Source: Heliocidaris erythrogramma (taxonomy: Eukaryota; Echinodermata; Echinoidea; Camarodonta; Echinometridae). From it: a DNA stretch of 64,000 bases. The notes under the pieces are model-generated. The model saw only the letters and a program-made list of their open reading frames with translations, was not told where the DNA came from and ran no database searches. The stretch spans positions 29,615,162 to 29,679,161 of the forward strand of contig CM046864.1 of the NCBI GenBank assembly GCA_025617745.1, written 5' to 3'. Below are positions 50,849 to 62,188 of this stretch, piece by piece (within the stretch, counting starts at the first letter, position 1; each line of letters starts with the position of its first letter). Made by a program: the position numbers and the translations under genes.

Positions 50849-51665
50849 CGGAGTTAATAGGATAAAAAAATGATTAAAGTAATTCATATAAAATCGAGTA
50901 TCTGTCCTCTGTAAATTTAAGAAGGAAAATGATGTTTGGTAGTCGTAATCTTTTCGATTTTACCCCTCGGCTGAAGTGAGTTTGTCTTTATTAGAGTTTA
51001 TATTATTTCAGTGTATTTCCACTATTTCAGACTGCGATTCGGCGAGAAAGGGCCCAAATAAGGCACCTCATACAGGACATTTTTATATTTTGTCTTTCCT
51101 CTGAAGCTTATAATAAATTCCACCACGACGTTTTCAAAATATGATTTTTTTTTATTACTGTCGATTTAAAACGTGAGCGAATGGGGACCAGAACGAATGG
51201 AATTCATTATTATGCTCTGGACAAGAGATGGCGCTAGACCACTTGTTTGACAGTAGAATCAACCCAATGCAATAATAATTTTAGAAATTAAAATTAATAA
51301 GATAGGCATCATTGTAATGATTTAGACAATGGTGGCACTAGACGACTCAATTGTTATTTTCTTCATTTTTCCTTTTATTTCATATTTTGTAATATCATGA
51401 GATTACTGTCATTGACCCATTCTTGCCATTATCATCTTGAATTTCAAATTGTATTATTATTATTATTGTATGCTTACAATACCCCACCTGGGTCACTGAG
51501 TGAAGAAAGACAAAAAAGAAAGTAACAAAGAGACAATCAATGAATCAAATGAGAGAGAGATAGAAACGGTAATATAAAGAGAAATCATGAGAGACATCAA
51601 ATCGGCAAAGAGAAAAAGAGCTAGAATGGTCCGAAAAATTGTCTTTTTAGTATTTTGAATTCCTA
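50849..51665 (+). repeat. Segmental duplication, copy B
   Basis: Second copy of 48870-49690; the AATAAAG satellite sits exactly at its left border. Confidence 0.85.
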
Positions 51666-51737
51666 GGCTGAGGACCAGTACTAAAAGCAAAAGAAGAAGA
51701 AGAAGAAGAAGAAGAAGAAAGGAGAAGAAGGAAAAGC

Positions 51738-51774
<37 letters not shown>

Positions 51775-52129
51775 AAAAACAGGTAGGCCTCATTATAATA
51801 TTACAACAAGAAATGGCGCTAGAATATTCAAATGATCACATAATTATCGCAATGCAATCAATCAACAGATACGACTCATGGTAATGTTTTTAACAAAAGA
51901 TGGTGCTAGACCTCTTGTTTGATCATAGAATTAACGCAGTGCGAGCTAGCAGTAGATAGGACTTATTGACAAGTTTTAAATAAAAGATGGCGCTTGACCA
52001 CTTGTTTGATCTTCGAATTAACGTAATGCAATCGAGCACCACGGGGGCATCACTGTAATGTTTTTTAACAAGAGATGGCGCTAGACGCATAGTTCCCGGA
52101 ACGCCGAAGGCGGCGCTATATTCATCGAA

Positions 52130-53460
52130 CACTCTATCGGAACACTGAAAAGGCTTTCATTAGGAAAAGTTCTGTTGCGAATAGAGAGCTCCAGTTTTCT
52201 ATGATCGCGTTTACCCTTTTTCGCTTTAAATACATGGATACAACACTGAACAGTTTTAATTACATAATATGACCTTGAAATTAAATGACTCGCAGGTAAA
52301 TAGGAGAATTTAGCAGTTTTTTGTCAAGTTGCTTGATTTGATGACGTCATTGGCGATTTATAAGCCATTTATAAGCCCTTGGATATTAAAGTCTTTGGCG
52401 ATTTATAAGCCAGTTATAAGCCAAAATTCGTGAAAAATAACGGCATCAAAACATCGTCTGCCAATACGTGCCATAATCAACAACAACAACAAATATCAGC
52501 ATACTCGTGATATAGGCCCCGCTCGACGCATAGTTCCCAGAACGCCGAAAATGCTTTCATTAGGGTTCTAACTTCAGTCAGCAAAAATATCTGGGCAAGC
52601 CAATATCTGCAAAGTAACTACGTGTGTTTGTAAGTAAATTGAAGTTATTTTATGTTATTTTTAATATCACGCACATAGATCTAGACTTCTGTTCTAACTT
52701 CTAGTAGGCCTACAGTACAACATGCAACCACTCACACTAATGCAAGGTTAGTCTTAAGACTACAGGCTACAGCACTATAAACTCACAGGCTAACGTCGCA
52801 CAACAACATGCATGATGTGTGCTAACTTAAACTTTAATTAAAGTTTAACGTTAGACCTGGGGATTTATTTTACTTTTTAGCTCGTGTACAAATCCAATTT
52901 ATCATCCCCAAGAATTTGGGGAAACCCATCGGAAATAAAAATTTGTTAGTTTATACACAGATCGGGATATTTGTGCATTAAAAATAGCATATTTGAGTCT
53001 AGTAAGTAAAAAAAATCATGAAATCCTTGTTTTTCAATCATTTTTCTTATTTTTTCAGTGGTATTTATGAGTAGCCTAAATCTGAATAGGAGGTTGAGGT
53101 GAGTGTTGCGTCTTTTGTGATTTCAGATGCGCAGACGTGGGGCATCTGGCCATATAAATAATGTTGTCCTGGAAATAAATGTGAAGAAGTTGTAAAAGTG
53201 TGGAAATGGTGTACTTGAAAGTTGAAGACTAAAGTAAACAACAAGAATGATTAGACTGTTGCTGTTGCCTGTTGGTACTGCAATAACATGAATAAGAACA
53301 TGGCATACCTAAGATAGAGTGATAGTCTCGCCAACTACACGGCGAAGTCGACTGTATGTTACAGGGCTCTCCATAACTAAGGCAATAAAAAGCAGCAGAG
53401 CACAAGTGCTATTTTGACATGAAAATTCTACGTGGACAAGCTTTTGCATGCATGTCGCGG
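52130..53460. other. Unique-looking intergenic DNA
   Basis: A short direct repeat (GCATAGTTCCCGGAACGCCG at 52086 and a near copy at 52528) is present. No defined gene; possible promoter for the candidate exon at 53479. Confidence 0.4.
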
Positions 53461-53478
53461 CGTGCAGTCGGAGATCAC

Positions 53479-53505
53479 CATGGCATTAAATATCAAGTTA
53501 TTACA
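53479..53505 (+). CDS. Candidate first exon (very tentative)
   Basis: TCACCATGGCATTAAATATC has a strong Kozak context, and nine codons (MALNIKLLQ) lead to CAG/GTGAGA, a good donor. No second exon was found downstream before the satellite array. It may be chance. Confidence 0.15.
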
Positions 53506-53550
53506 GGTGAGAGGATGCATTTCCTTTAGGCAATGCGTCCTCTCACCTCC
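53506..53550. repeat. Hairpin-forming inverted repeat
   Basis: GGTGAGAGGATGCATT and AATGCGTCCTCTCACC are separated by about 10 bp. It overlaps the candidate donor site. Confidence 0.65.
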
Positions 53551-54402
53551 AAACAACCAAAAACATGGTCATCCCGATCCTTCCAATTCTCATTTTGTCC
53601 AAAGGGAAAAATTCCCTCATTCTGGGTACTTTTTAACTACATCATAGCAAGTTTCACTCTACCTCAAAGTCCATAACAACATTCTTTCGTCATGTGCACC
53701 CATAATATACATTCATTGAAGCCAATACCTCAATTTCAATTCAATTGGTACATTTTACTTATTGCATTACATGTACCTTTAAACTTTCTATCAATATCAG
53801 CTAATGCAATTCAACTGTCTTCACTTTTGACCAAATAATCCATCTCGTAGCCACTTAAATGCCCACACAAATCGGAATTACTATGCCATAATTGAGCAAG
53901 AACCTGTCCTGCAACCTAGATGCAAACTAAAGCACTTCATAGGAAACTTCAAAACATATCTTCTTATCAGTCCACCCATCGACTTCTGTGCTATACCAAT
54001 ACCCAACCCTAGTTCCGACAGCTCTGGATCACTTGTTTGCCCATAGAATGCAATACAACCTAGCAACAGGCATCATTGTAATGTTTAAACAAGAGATGGG
54101 GCTAGACCATTTGTTTAATCAAAGAATTAATCCAGTGAATGCAAGTAACTGATTGGCTTTATTGTAATGTTTAAAACAAGAGACAGACTTCATTATAATA
54201 TGTTAAACAAGAGATGGCGCTAGACCACTTATTTGTTCATAGAATTAACGAAATGCAATCAAGCAACGGATAGGCCTCCATGTATATTATGTGTTTTCTG
54301 GAGATCGTACAATACAATTATGTCAATTAACAGAATTGGTTGCCAGCAACCGGTAGGCCTCTTCGTGATGTTTTAATCAAGAGATGCCGCTAAACTTCTT
54401 GT

Positions 54403-55509
54403 TGCAAAGTTATCTGTCATAAGGGAGTCTTGCAGGTAAACTTTAACGTATGACCTTTGACCTTATCATGTGACCTCCAACGGCACCATAACATGCAGGT
54501 CCCCTTAGTGCATCTACAACCCAAGTTTGGTTGAAAAGTGAGTGACGTTTGCAAAGTTATCTGTCATAAGAGAGTCTTGCAGGTAAACTTTAACGTTTGA
54601 CCTGAAATGACCTTTGACCTTATCATGTGACCTCCAACGGCACCGTAACATGCAGGTCCCCTCAGTGCATCTACAACCCAAGTCTGGTTGAAAAGTGAGT
54701 GACGGTTGCAAAGTTATCTGTCATAAGAGAGTCTTGCAGGTAAACTTTAACGTTTGACCTGAAATGACCTTTGACCTTATCATGTGACCTCCAACGGCAC
54801 CATAACATGCAGGTCCCCTCAGTGCATCTACAACCCAAGTTTGGTTGAAAAGTGAGTGACGGTTGCAAAGTTATCTGTCATAAGAGAGTCTTGCAGGTAA
54901 ACTTTAACGTTTGACCTGAAATGACCTTTAACCTTATCATGAGACCTCCAACGGCACCATAACATGCAGGTCCTCTTAGTGCATCTACAACCCAAGTTTG
55001 GTTGAAAAGTGATTGACGTTTGCAAAGTTATCTGTCATAAGAGAGTCTTGCAGGTAAACTTTAACGTTTGACCTGAAATGACCTTTGACCTTATCATGTG
55101 ACCTCCAACGGCACCATAACATGCAGGTCCCCTCAGTGCATCTACAACCCAAGTCTGGTTGAAAAGTGAGTGACGGTTGCAAAGTTATCTGTCATAAGAG
55201 AGTCTTGCAGGTAAACTTTAACGTTTGACCGGAAATGACCTTTGACCTTATCATGTGACCTCCAACGGCACCATAACATGCAGGTCCTCTTAGTGCATCT
55301 ACAACCCAAGTTTGGTTGAAAAGTGAGTGACGGTTGCAAAGTTATCTGTCATAAGAGAGTCTTGCAGGTAAACTTTAACGTTTGACCTGAAATGACCTTT
55401 GACCTTATCATGTGACCTCCAACGGCACCATAACATGCAGGTCCCCTCAGTGCATCTACAACCCAAGTTTGGTTGAAAAGTGAGTGACGGTTGCAAAGTT
55501 ATCTGTCAT
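54403..55509. repeat. 157-bp satellite, 7 units, each with DR1-type element
   Basis: Seven head-to-tail units, most exactly 157 bp apart and over 95% alike by eye. Each carries TGACCTTTGACCT, the complement of AGGTCAAAGGTCA, at 54451, 54608, 54765, 55079, 55236 and 55393; the unit near 54922 is mutated to TTTAACCT. Most units also have an upstream TGACCT four bases away (GAAA spacer). The 65-aa minus-strand peptides repeated every 157 bp are artefacts. The array ends in a GGAC-rich tail. Confidence 0.95.
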
Positions 55510-55596
55510 AACGTTTGTGACGGACGGACGGACGGACGACGGACGGACGACATTTGGATCCCTTAGTCTCGCCTTCACCTCCGGTGGGCGAGACAA
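55510..55596. repeat. GGAC-rich satellite tail
   Basis: GACGGACGGACGGACGACGG then GGTGGGCGAGAC forms a short boundary between the satellite and the LINE. Confidence 0.7.
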
Positions 55597-55609
55597 AAAG
55601 GAGATACAC

Positions 55610-57925
55610 AACTTTGTAGTAATTATAGACCAATTTCTATACTAACAACATTTTCAAAAATTCTAGAAAGACTTCTATATAATCGGACAATAGATTTTTT
55701 TCACTCGGTGCCGAATTTTATCTGACTGTCCATTTGGACTTCGAGAAAAACATACCACTTCACATGCTATTCTTCATTTTATCAATAAGATTGCGTCTGC
55801 TATTGACAATCAATGCGATACACTTTTTTTGGACTTCTCCAAGGCCTTCGACACCATAAACCATGAAATTCTTTTTCATAAATTATTGCATTATGGTATT
55901 AGGGGGAAGGCCTTGGAGTGGTACAAAGGCTATCTCACAAATAGAACACAATTTGTTTCACTAAATGGAGTAGAGTAAAACAAAAAACAAAAAACAGTTA
56001 CTTGCGGAATTCCTCAAGGGAGCATTCTTGGCCGCCTAATTTTTATCGTATATGTAAATGATTTTCAATATTCATCTCGCTTATTGTCATTTATTCTATA
56101 CGCAGATGATTCAACTGTATTTTTTTCTCACAAGAACCCTCAAACCCTTCTTGAGGTTGTTAACACTGAGTTGCATTGTATTTGTGAATGGATTTTGCTA
56201 ACAGCCTTTCATTGAACTTAGACAAAACTAATTTTATGCTATTTAGCAAATCTATTTCAACCCTACCTGGAAATATTTCATTGAATAATGTTCAGATAAG
56301 CAGAGTTCAATCAACTAAATTCCTAGGACTTTTTATTGATGAAAAAATGACCTGGAAAATACATACAAATCATATTTGCTCGATATTATCTAGAAATACT
56401 GGTATAATGTACAAACTGATATCAATGTTTCCATCTCAAATTATGTATATGTTATATTCCACTTTATTGCTACCGTATCTAAATTATGGTATTCTTGCCT
56501 GGGGTAATTCGACAAAACTCCAACTGGATAAAATTTTGGTAATACAGTAAAGAGCAATACGTATATCATTTTTAACGCGCATGCACAAGCTCACACGGGC
56601 CCAGTTTCTTCTATGAAAGGCGTATTTTGAAAGTTCACGACATTTTTAGTCTACAGCTGGGTTCTCTAATGTTTCAACTGAACCATAACGATTTACCTCA
56701 GGCACTCAGTCATATAATGTTTACAAAAAACAACCAACTGCATAACTATCCTACGCGTCAAGCATTTTCATACCATCTACCAAAAACCCAGCCGCGTAGC
56801 CAGGATTTCATTTTAGGGGGTGCGGTTGATGAGCTGATGAGCCCAGGGGGGTGGGTGCAGGGAGGGGGGAGCTTTGACATTTGAGCAAATTCGAGAGAAA
56901 GATAACAGCTCGTATAGCACCTTTTTTAAGGCGGAAAGTTAGTTCGACGCTCTGACTGCTTTTCAATTATTTGGGTGCAATACTGCACTATATGTAACAA
57001 CGGGGGTGGGGGGGGGGGGGGCATAGGGATCGAGGGGGAGTTTCCCCATTCCCGCGCGATGCGCGAAAGCTTTGACATTTGAGCAAATTCGAGAGAAAGA
57101 TAACGGCTCGTAGTACCGCCCCCATTCTCCCCCCCCCCTGGCTACGCGCCTGCAAAAACCAGAACACGATTTGCCTATAGTACTGTTGTCTATTCAGGTC
57201 CCAAATACTGGAACTCTCTAAATCCCGAAATATAAAGATCTTTAAGAATATTTGCATTTAAAAGAAAGTTAAAGATGTATGTTTTGAGACCATACTGTAA
57301 TTTGTAATACTGTACACCCTGGTAATACTCTTGTACTTAACCGATAATGCATTCGATGATTATCGAACGTGCATGTGTACTTGCTTCATTTATACAGTGT
57401 TTACTATGCTGCGACGTAGTGTTAAAAAATCTTCACATTGAAATATAAACAGCTGCAGATCCCCTTGCAATAAAGTCTGTTTAAACTTTCCTGTTTTATG
57501 GAGTACCCGTGCGTCCCCGTTCGTGTGACAATCTTTGTCTACGTTCTGTATTGTTTTCGTTTTTCTGTTCAGCTCCTCCCTTCCTATAGCTTCCTTTTCC
57601 TTCTTTTCTTTAATTCCTCTATTCTCCCTTCTACTATTATTTTCTTCTACATGTCTGTAAATTATTTATTAAATGGGGCCTATCCACAACAAGCCTACCT
57701 TTACTTTAGCCCCCTCCACTGTTTATTATACATGAACGTAAATCTTTTAATTACATGTACGCTCTTTATTTCCAAATTCTTTCATTAATGTGACATATCT
57801 GTCCTTGAATTATGTAACCGATTTCTATTAATCCAGAATGTATTCCAAAATGTACGATTAAGTTTGTATTTTGATTGATTTGTGTGGAAATAAACTAAAC
57901 TGAAACTGAAACTAAAGATTAAAAA
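55610..57925 (+). mobile_element. Dead non-LTR retrotransposon (CR1/Jockey-like), split by hAT MITE
   Basis: Reverse-transcriptase motifs are in order: [11 protein letters not shown] (about 55830), CGIPQGSILG (56000) and LYADDST (56099), the catalytic YADD box. These are followed by SKSISTL/FLGLFIDEKMTW and KYWNSL (57205). The 5' end (endonuclease region) is missing, and stops and frameshifts break the frame, for example near 55975, 56200 and 56550. The 3' end has CTGAAACTGAAACT tail repeats (57900), typical of CR1/L2/Jockey-type elements. A hAT MITE at 56789-57152 interrupts it. Confidence 0.88.
56789..57152. mobile_element. hAT MITE inserted in LINE
   Basis: It has perfect 8-bp duplications CAAAAACC (56781-56788, 57153-57160) and termini CAGCCGCGTAGCCAGGA and CAGGCGCGTAGCCAGGG (complement of the right end). 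It contains an internal repeat of GAGCAAATTCGAGAGAAAG (56883 and 57080). Confidence 0.92.
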
Positions 57926-58074
57926 CCTGAAAAAAAATTATTACTTGCTCGTCCGTTCTCCGTTTTCTCCAACCGTTTTGTTTTAGTTTGGGACATTTGC
58001 TCGCTATCATGCAAGTTTTGTCTGCCTCGTTATTTTGTTTGTTGTTCTGTGTATTCATATACCAAAAATGTTTT

Positions 58075-59350
58075 TTTTTTAGACAACTGAACACCTTAAT
58101 ATTTAAATTTATATGGTGCGGCATGATAGAGTCAAACGTTAATATTGATGTAATGATATATCAATGAGATGATTGATCCTTATATTTTTCTGTGGCACAG
58201 AAAATGTCATGGGTCAAAATGCTCCTTATGGAAATCAATTGAAACGTCAGCTCTGAATAATTTCAGTAACAAAGAAGATATTTTATGGAAAACCTATGCC
58301 CCTCCAAATGTTTGTCTAAATTATCCCTGTGTCAGCTTGCTGAATCATTAGATACATGGTACGTTTTTAGAGAAAAATCTGTTATTTTTTTTAAAATATT
58401 TATGTTTTTATTGAAAAATCAAAGCAAATTACAAAATGATCAATCCTTTTCTTCTATAGGTGCCTGTCAGTGTATCTGGTATAATGAGAACATTTGTTCG
58501 AAATCAAAATCCCTTTTCTTATGTCAGGACTGGCTAGATAGAGGAATCATATATATTAAGGATTTACTTAATTCTCCCCATCCTGACAGCAAGCTATTTG
58601 AAGAACTTATTTTGGATTTCAGTATAATTGTTCAGGATAGGAGGAAATATAATATAATTTTTTTTGATGAAAAGTATACCAGATCAATTGTTAATCCAAT
58701 CTGGCCTATCCCCAGATACAATCTTTGATGAAATTAGTACAAAACTTGTGGCAACCAAAAAGATTCCCAAAGATGCGTACAATATCATTTTAGACTCAAG
58801 TATCCCGGAAAGGCAAGTGACATTTTGGAATGACCTATATGACCCTGACAAGGTCAATTGGGGTGCAATTCATGTAAACAATTTTAAATGTACCATAAAT
58901 ACTCGAATTCGCTCATTTTATTTTAAATTATTTCACAGAGCTATAGGTTTGAACGATTTTTTATTCAAAATAAAAAGAAAAGACTCTCCTAACTGTTCAT
59001 TTTGTAACTCTGCCCCTGAAAATTATGTGCATTTCTTTATTGATTGTCCTGTTGTAAAACACATTTGGGGAGACACTATATATTCATACTATTGAACAAA
59101 AAAATCAACAGGCCACTGAATATTTCAACTTTTGAAAAAATATTTTGATGTGATAAATATTTTACTTTCTTATTCCTCCTGTTGAAGTACTATATTTATT
59201 TATGCAAATTCCAAAATAAATCTCCAAGTTTAGATGGATACAAAACATTTGTTACTACCAATAAGGAAATAGAGCATAACATTGCCAGGAAAAATAACAA
59301 GCCTCCGATTCATTTTTAGGAAATGGAGATTTGTGTTATGATGTTGATAC
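58075..59350 (+). mobile_element. Dead L1/Tx1-like LINE, 3' part of ORF2
   Basis: Plus-strand fragments in successive frames read as the C-terminal part of an L1-type ORF2. Near the start is FKFIWCG, then a domain with NTRIRSFYFKLFHRAIGLND and a zinc-knuckle-like CSFCNSAPENYVHFFIDC (CxxC...H...C) typical of the zf-RVT domain. No RT catalytic core is present, so it is 5'-truncated. Frameshifts occur near 58340 and 58700. Confidence 0.75.
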
Positions 59351-59778
59351 TTATTTATTATTTATTTTTCATAATAGTGTTCACTTTAAAACCAACTTAA
59401 ATAGATAATTCCCACTAGGGATCTATGTTCACAGTATTCTATCATTACACGTAAATGTGTATTAATTTCCATCTTGTGATAGGCTACTCCCCAAGAACCT
59501 GTCAAAATGACTGCATTTTATTTGTTCATATATCTTGTATTGATATTACTTTTTTATTATCTCTGTACATGTGCTGTGTTAAGGGTTGACGCCTACTCTC
59601 AGGTTATTTCTCCGGGAGCCCCGGTTCTCCGCGTTCCCGTTGATTGAGTGGTTGTTCCGTCTGTCTCGCTCCGACTTAATGGCTCGGCCGGTGTAGCGGC
59701 AGATACCGTTCTAAAAACGGCCAAGAACACTATCTGCCGGCGGATCATACATGCTCCTACCCCGGCAGATACCGTACC

Positions 59779-60173
59779 TAGACATAGCAACAAATAATGT
59801 ATGCAAATTGATTCCAAGTATTATATTTCATTCATTAATAACAGGTTAATGGAATACCTCGTTATACTAGCAGGGGCGTATCCAGGATTTCCCAATAGGG
59901 GGGGGGGGGCGCTAGGCATTATTGATCGCCGTCCTGGGGGAGGGGTCTAAGGGGAAGGGGCCTCCCCTTTGGAAAATTTTTGCTTCTGAAGAAGGGCTGA
60001 GATGCAAAATAATCCTATATGTGACAAATTTTGAAGCCTATTTAATCATTAATGAACAACTTTTTTTTTTTGGCTAGTTTTTTTGTGCCACCCCCTGGAT
60101 ACGCCACTGACTAGGTCCCCAGGAAAGAAACATCAATAAATTTGAATCACTTAGTAAACAGGTCTATTATGCA
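59779..60173. repeat. Fold-back family copy, middle layer of triple nest
   Basis: GACATAGCAACAAATAATG, ATTCCAAGTATT, ACAGGTTAATGGAATACC and then, after the inner insertion, TAGGTCCCCAGGAAAGAAAC and GGTCTATTAT. These match 1310-1378 plus 3406-3475. It is another empty-site witness for the Harbinger insertion. Confidence 0.75.
59871..60109. mobile_element. hAT-like MITE, innermost layer of triple nest
   Basis: CAGGGGCGTATCCAGGA on the left and CAGTGGCGTATCCAGGG on the complement of the right, with ACTAG on both sides (59866-59870, 60110-60114). The expected 8-bp duplication is not fully preserved. Contains G- and T-runs. Confidence 0.75.
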
Positions 60174-60446
60174 CGAGAGTGTCTCGTACAAATCTGCCAA
60201 TATACAATACACCTTATCTGCAGCGCCGAGGAACCAAATCCGCCGAGGAACCAAATCTGCAAACGTCAAACCCGGCAGATATGGTTCCGAGGTAGAACGA
60301 TATCTGCCGGCGGATACGGTATCTGCCGGAGAACCGTATGTGCCGCTACACCGGCCACATTTCACTACACTTTGTGCGTGATTTTCCCGATAGTGTGATC
60401 TTGTATAGCCGTATGTGTGTATGTGTGTGGGTATGCTTGTGAGGGT

Positions 60447-60655
60447 GTGTTTGTATAGCCGTATGTCCGAGGACACTTTCGGACAGAGAACAAAAAAAAA
60501 AAAAAAAAAAAAATCATGAGAACAATGGTCCTCGAAAGCCGGACAATAGTCCTCGAAAGTCCAACAATGAATTTGTGCCTTATTCCGTCGACTGTTCGAG
60601 GACGGAGGAACAATAGAGGAACAATACTTGTCCTCGGAAATAAAGCCATACAAAC
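60447..60655. mobile_element. MITE with TCCGAGGACA termini
   Basis: TTTGTATAGCCGTATGTCCG on the left pairs with TTTGTATGGCTTTATTTCCG (complement of the right end); GTCCTCGAAAG words repeat inside, together with an A-run of about 24. TG/GT runs lie on both outer sides. Confidence 0.55.
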
Positions 60656-60659
60656 GTGT

Positions 60660-61114
60660 GTGTGTGTTTTATGTGGGGGGGGGGGGGGGGCGCAACTATA
60701 TTGTTTGACCTCGATCCATAATCCCTAGTTACGTCACTGAAGTAAAATGAACTGTGATGAACTTGACTACTTTACCAGGCCTCTACTCCAATGCATTTCC
60801 TTTTCCATTCGTCATTGTTTGACAGTTGGCGCATGATGTTTATCACTCGATCAGTAAGCATTTCCTGAAAGTTAAGGGTATAAGAGGAAACTGTGTCAGT
60901 AGCCACGCATACATAATAAGCGATCAGGCCAATACTTTGTGCAGTTCAATTAACCAGCAACTGGTGTGTAAGAAATTAGGCATAAGCTAGGACGCAAATT
61001 ATTGGCTACTGTCCTCGTTCCTCATCTTGTTGAGGGATTCTCCGTATCGGCTCGAAAACCTGCTGAAGCCTGCTACATGTTGCTGTTGAAACACTATATA
61101 TACGCTTTGATGAA
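60660..61114. other. Intergenic, nothing recognised
   Basis: A G-run at 60676-60690 marks the left edge. No supported gene. Confidence 0.4.
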
Positions 61115-61118
61115 TTAA

Positions 61119-62048
61119 AGTAGAACACTCAAGAAAATCACAAATATGGCAATTAATGTATCACTAGAAATTGGGAAGCTTACAGATGGCAATCGTATAA
61201 GTTTTATGTCAACTGCGTATACGATGATTATAAAAACAACATAAATAAAAGCTCTTCTCAGCATGTGGAATATCCGAGGATTCGCCAGAAATATAGCGAT
61301 GCTTTGATGTCGTCATACGAGGGATCGATCCTGCTTAAGCAGACGACGTCCTATAATGAATGAACGTAATTGCAATGCAATTATTTATCAAATTATAAAG
61401 AGTTTGGTACATTTAAACATGACTTTATTTCACACCATTCGAAAAGGGAAAGTGAACTGATTCTGATAACTAAAACCGTTTGATTGTAAATACACAGGAG
61501 AAGGGTCAATGATCAATGAAATAAACCCCATTTTCAAATTGAAAAGCCTGCGAATAATAGCTGGATGGTATTCGTTCCCTCTTGAAACGCCGAACATGCC
61601 GCGGTGCAAGCAGCTGAAAATACAATGGCGTCTTATTTTGTTTACAAGTGACTGATTCCTTTATTTTTTTAACGCTGCATTTTTCATCAAAATAATACCA
61701 TACACGAAGTTAAGAGTGAGGCAACAGACTAACATTAAGACTGACACTAGTCAAGTAAGAGAAATAAGTGAAGAGGAGATGACAAAACAGGCACTGAAAA
61801 ATGTGTATAATGTTATGGGACATCGTCTGCTTAGACAGGACTCGCCCCTCTTGTGTCGTCACACATCTCAGCAGCGTTCAAGGAGCTTTTCAGCTGCTAT
61901 ATCGGGGCTGTATTTTACCGTTTTATAATTGATAATAATCATTAATTCAAATGTTTCCAAGCTTTAAATTTGGATAACCTTGTTTAATTTATGCCATCTA
62001 TGCAATAATAAGTATTAAGCCAATATTTAAAATCATCAGTGTTCTACT
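61119..62048. mobile_element. TTAA-flanked element, copy 2 (intact ends)
   Basis: AGTAGAACACT at both ends (inverted), flanked by TTAA (61115-61118, 62049-62052), a piggyBac-type duplication. Its first 720 bp match 3930-4695. It contains an inner inverted pair around AAGCAGACGACGTCC (61335) and GACATCGTCTGCTT (61818). No transposase. Confidence 0.82.
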
Positions 62049-62188
62049 TTAAGGACTACTTCATTTCACTCTCATGGGAATATAACTTGGAGATTAACAG
62101 AGTTTACTGTCGATATCGAAGAGGAAAGGCAATCAAACGCAATTTCCGCCCTTATGAGACTTTTTTAGTGGTATCAGCGTTTAAAAGC

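Larger units (their letters stand above)
47300..54395. repeat. Dispersed GATGGCGCTAGACC repeat family
   Basis: About 17 copies of an AACAAGAGATGGCGCTAGAC core, usually followed by CACTTGTTTGATCATAGAAT and AACGCAATGCA, lie at irregular intervals (near 47305, 48160, 48780, 49265, 49365, 49915, 50005, 50090, 51225, 51335, 51810, 51895, 51985, 52075, 54095, 54210, 54380). This looks like a decayed tandem array expanded by other insertions. Confidence 0.8.
59686..60356. mobile_element. MITE with GGCCGGTGTAGCGGCA termini, outer shell of triple nest
   Basis: GGCCGGTGTAGCGGCAGATA on the left pairs with GGCCGGTGTAGCGGCACATA (complement of the right end). Inner TATCTGCCGGCGGATAC-like words recur. It is interrupted by the fold-back copy at 59779-60173. 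The target duplication is not clear. Confidence 0.75.

Noticed and set aside
50369-50887. 172-aa YSLFFIL-repeat ORF
   Set aside because: Translation of the AATAAAG satellite on the minus strand.
54403-55509. CRISPR-like array
   Set aside because: The units are 157 bp, nearly identical throughout and without unique spacers; the context is eukaryotic. It is a satellite.
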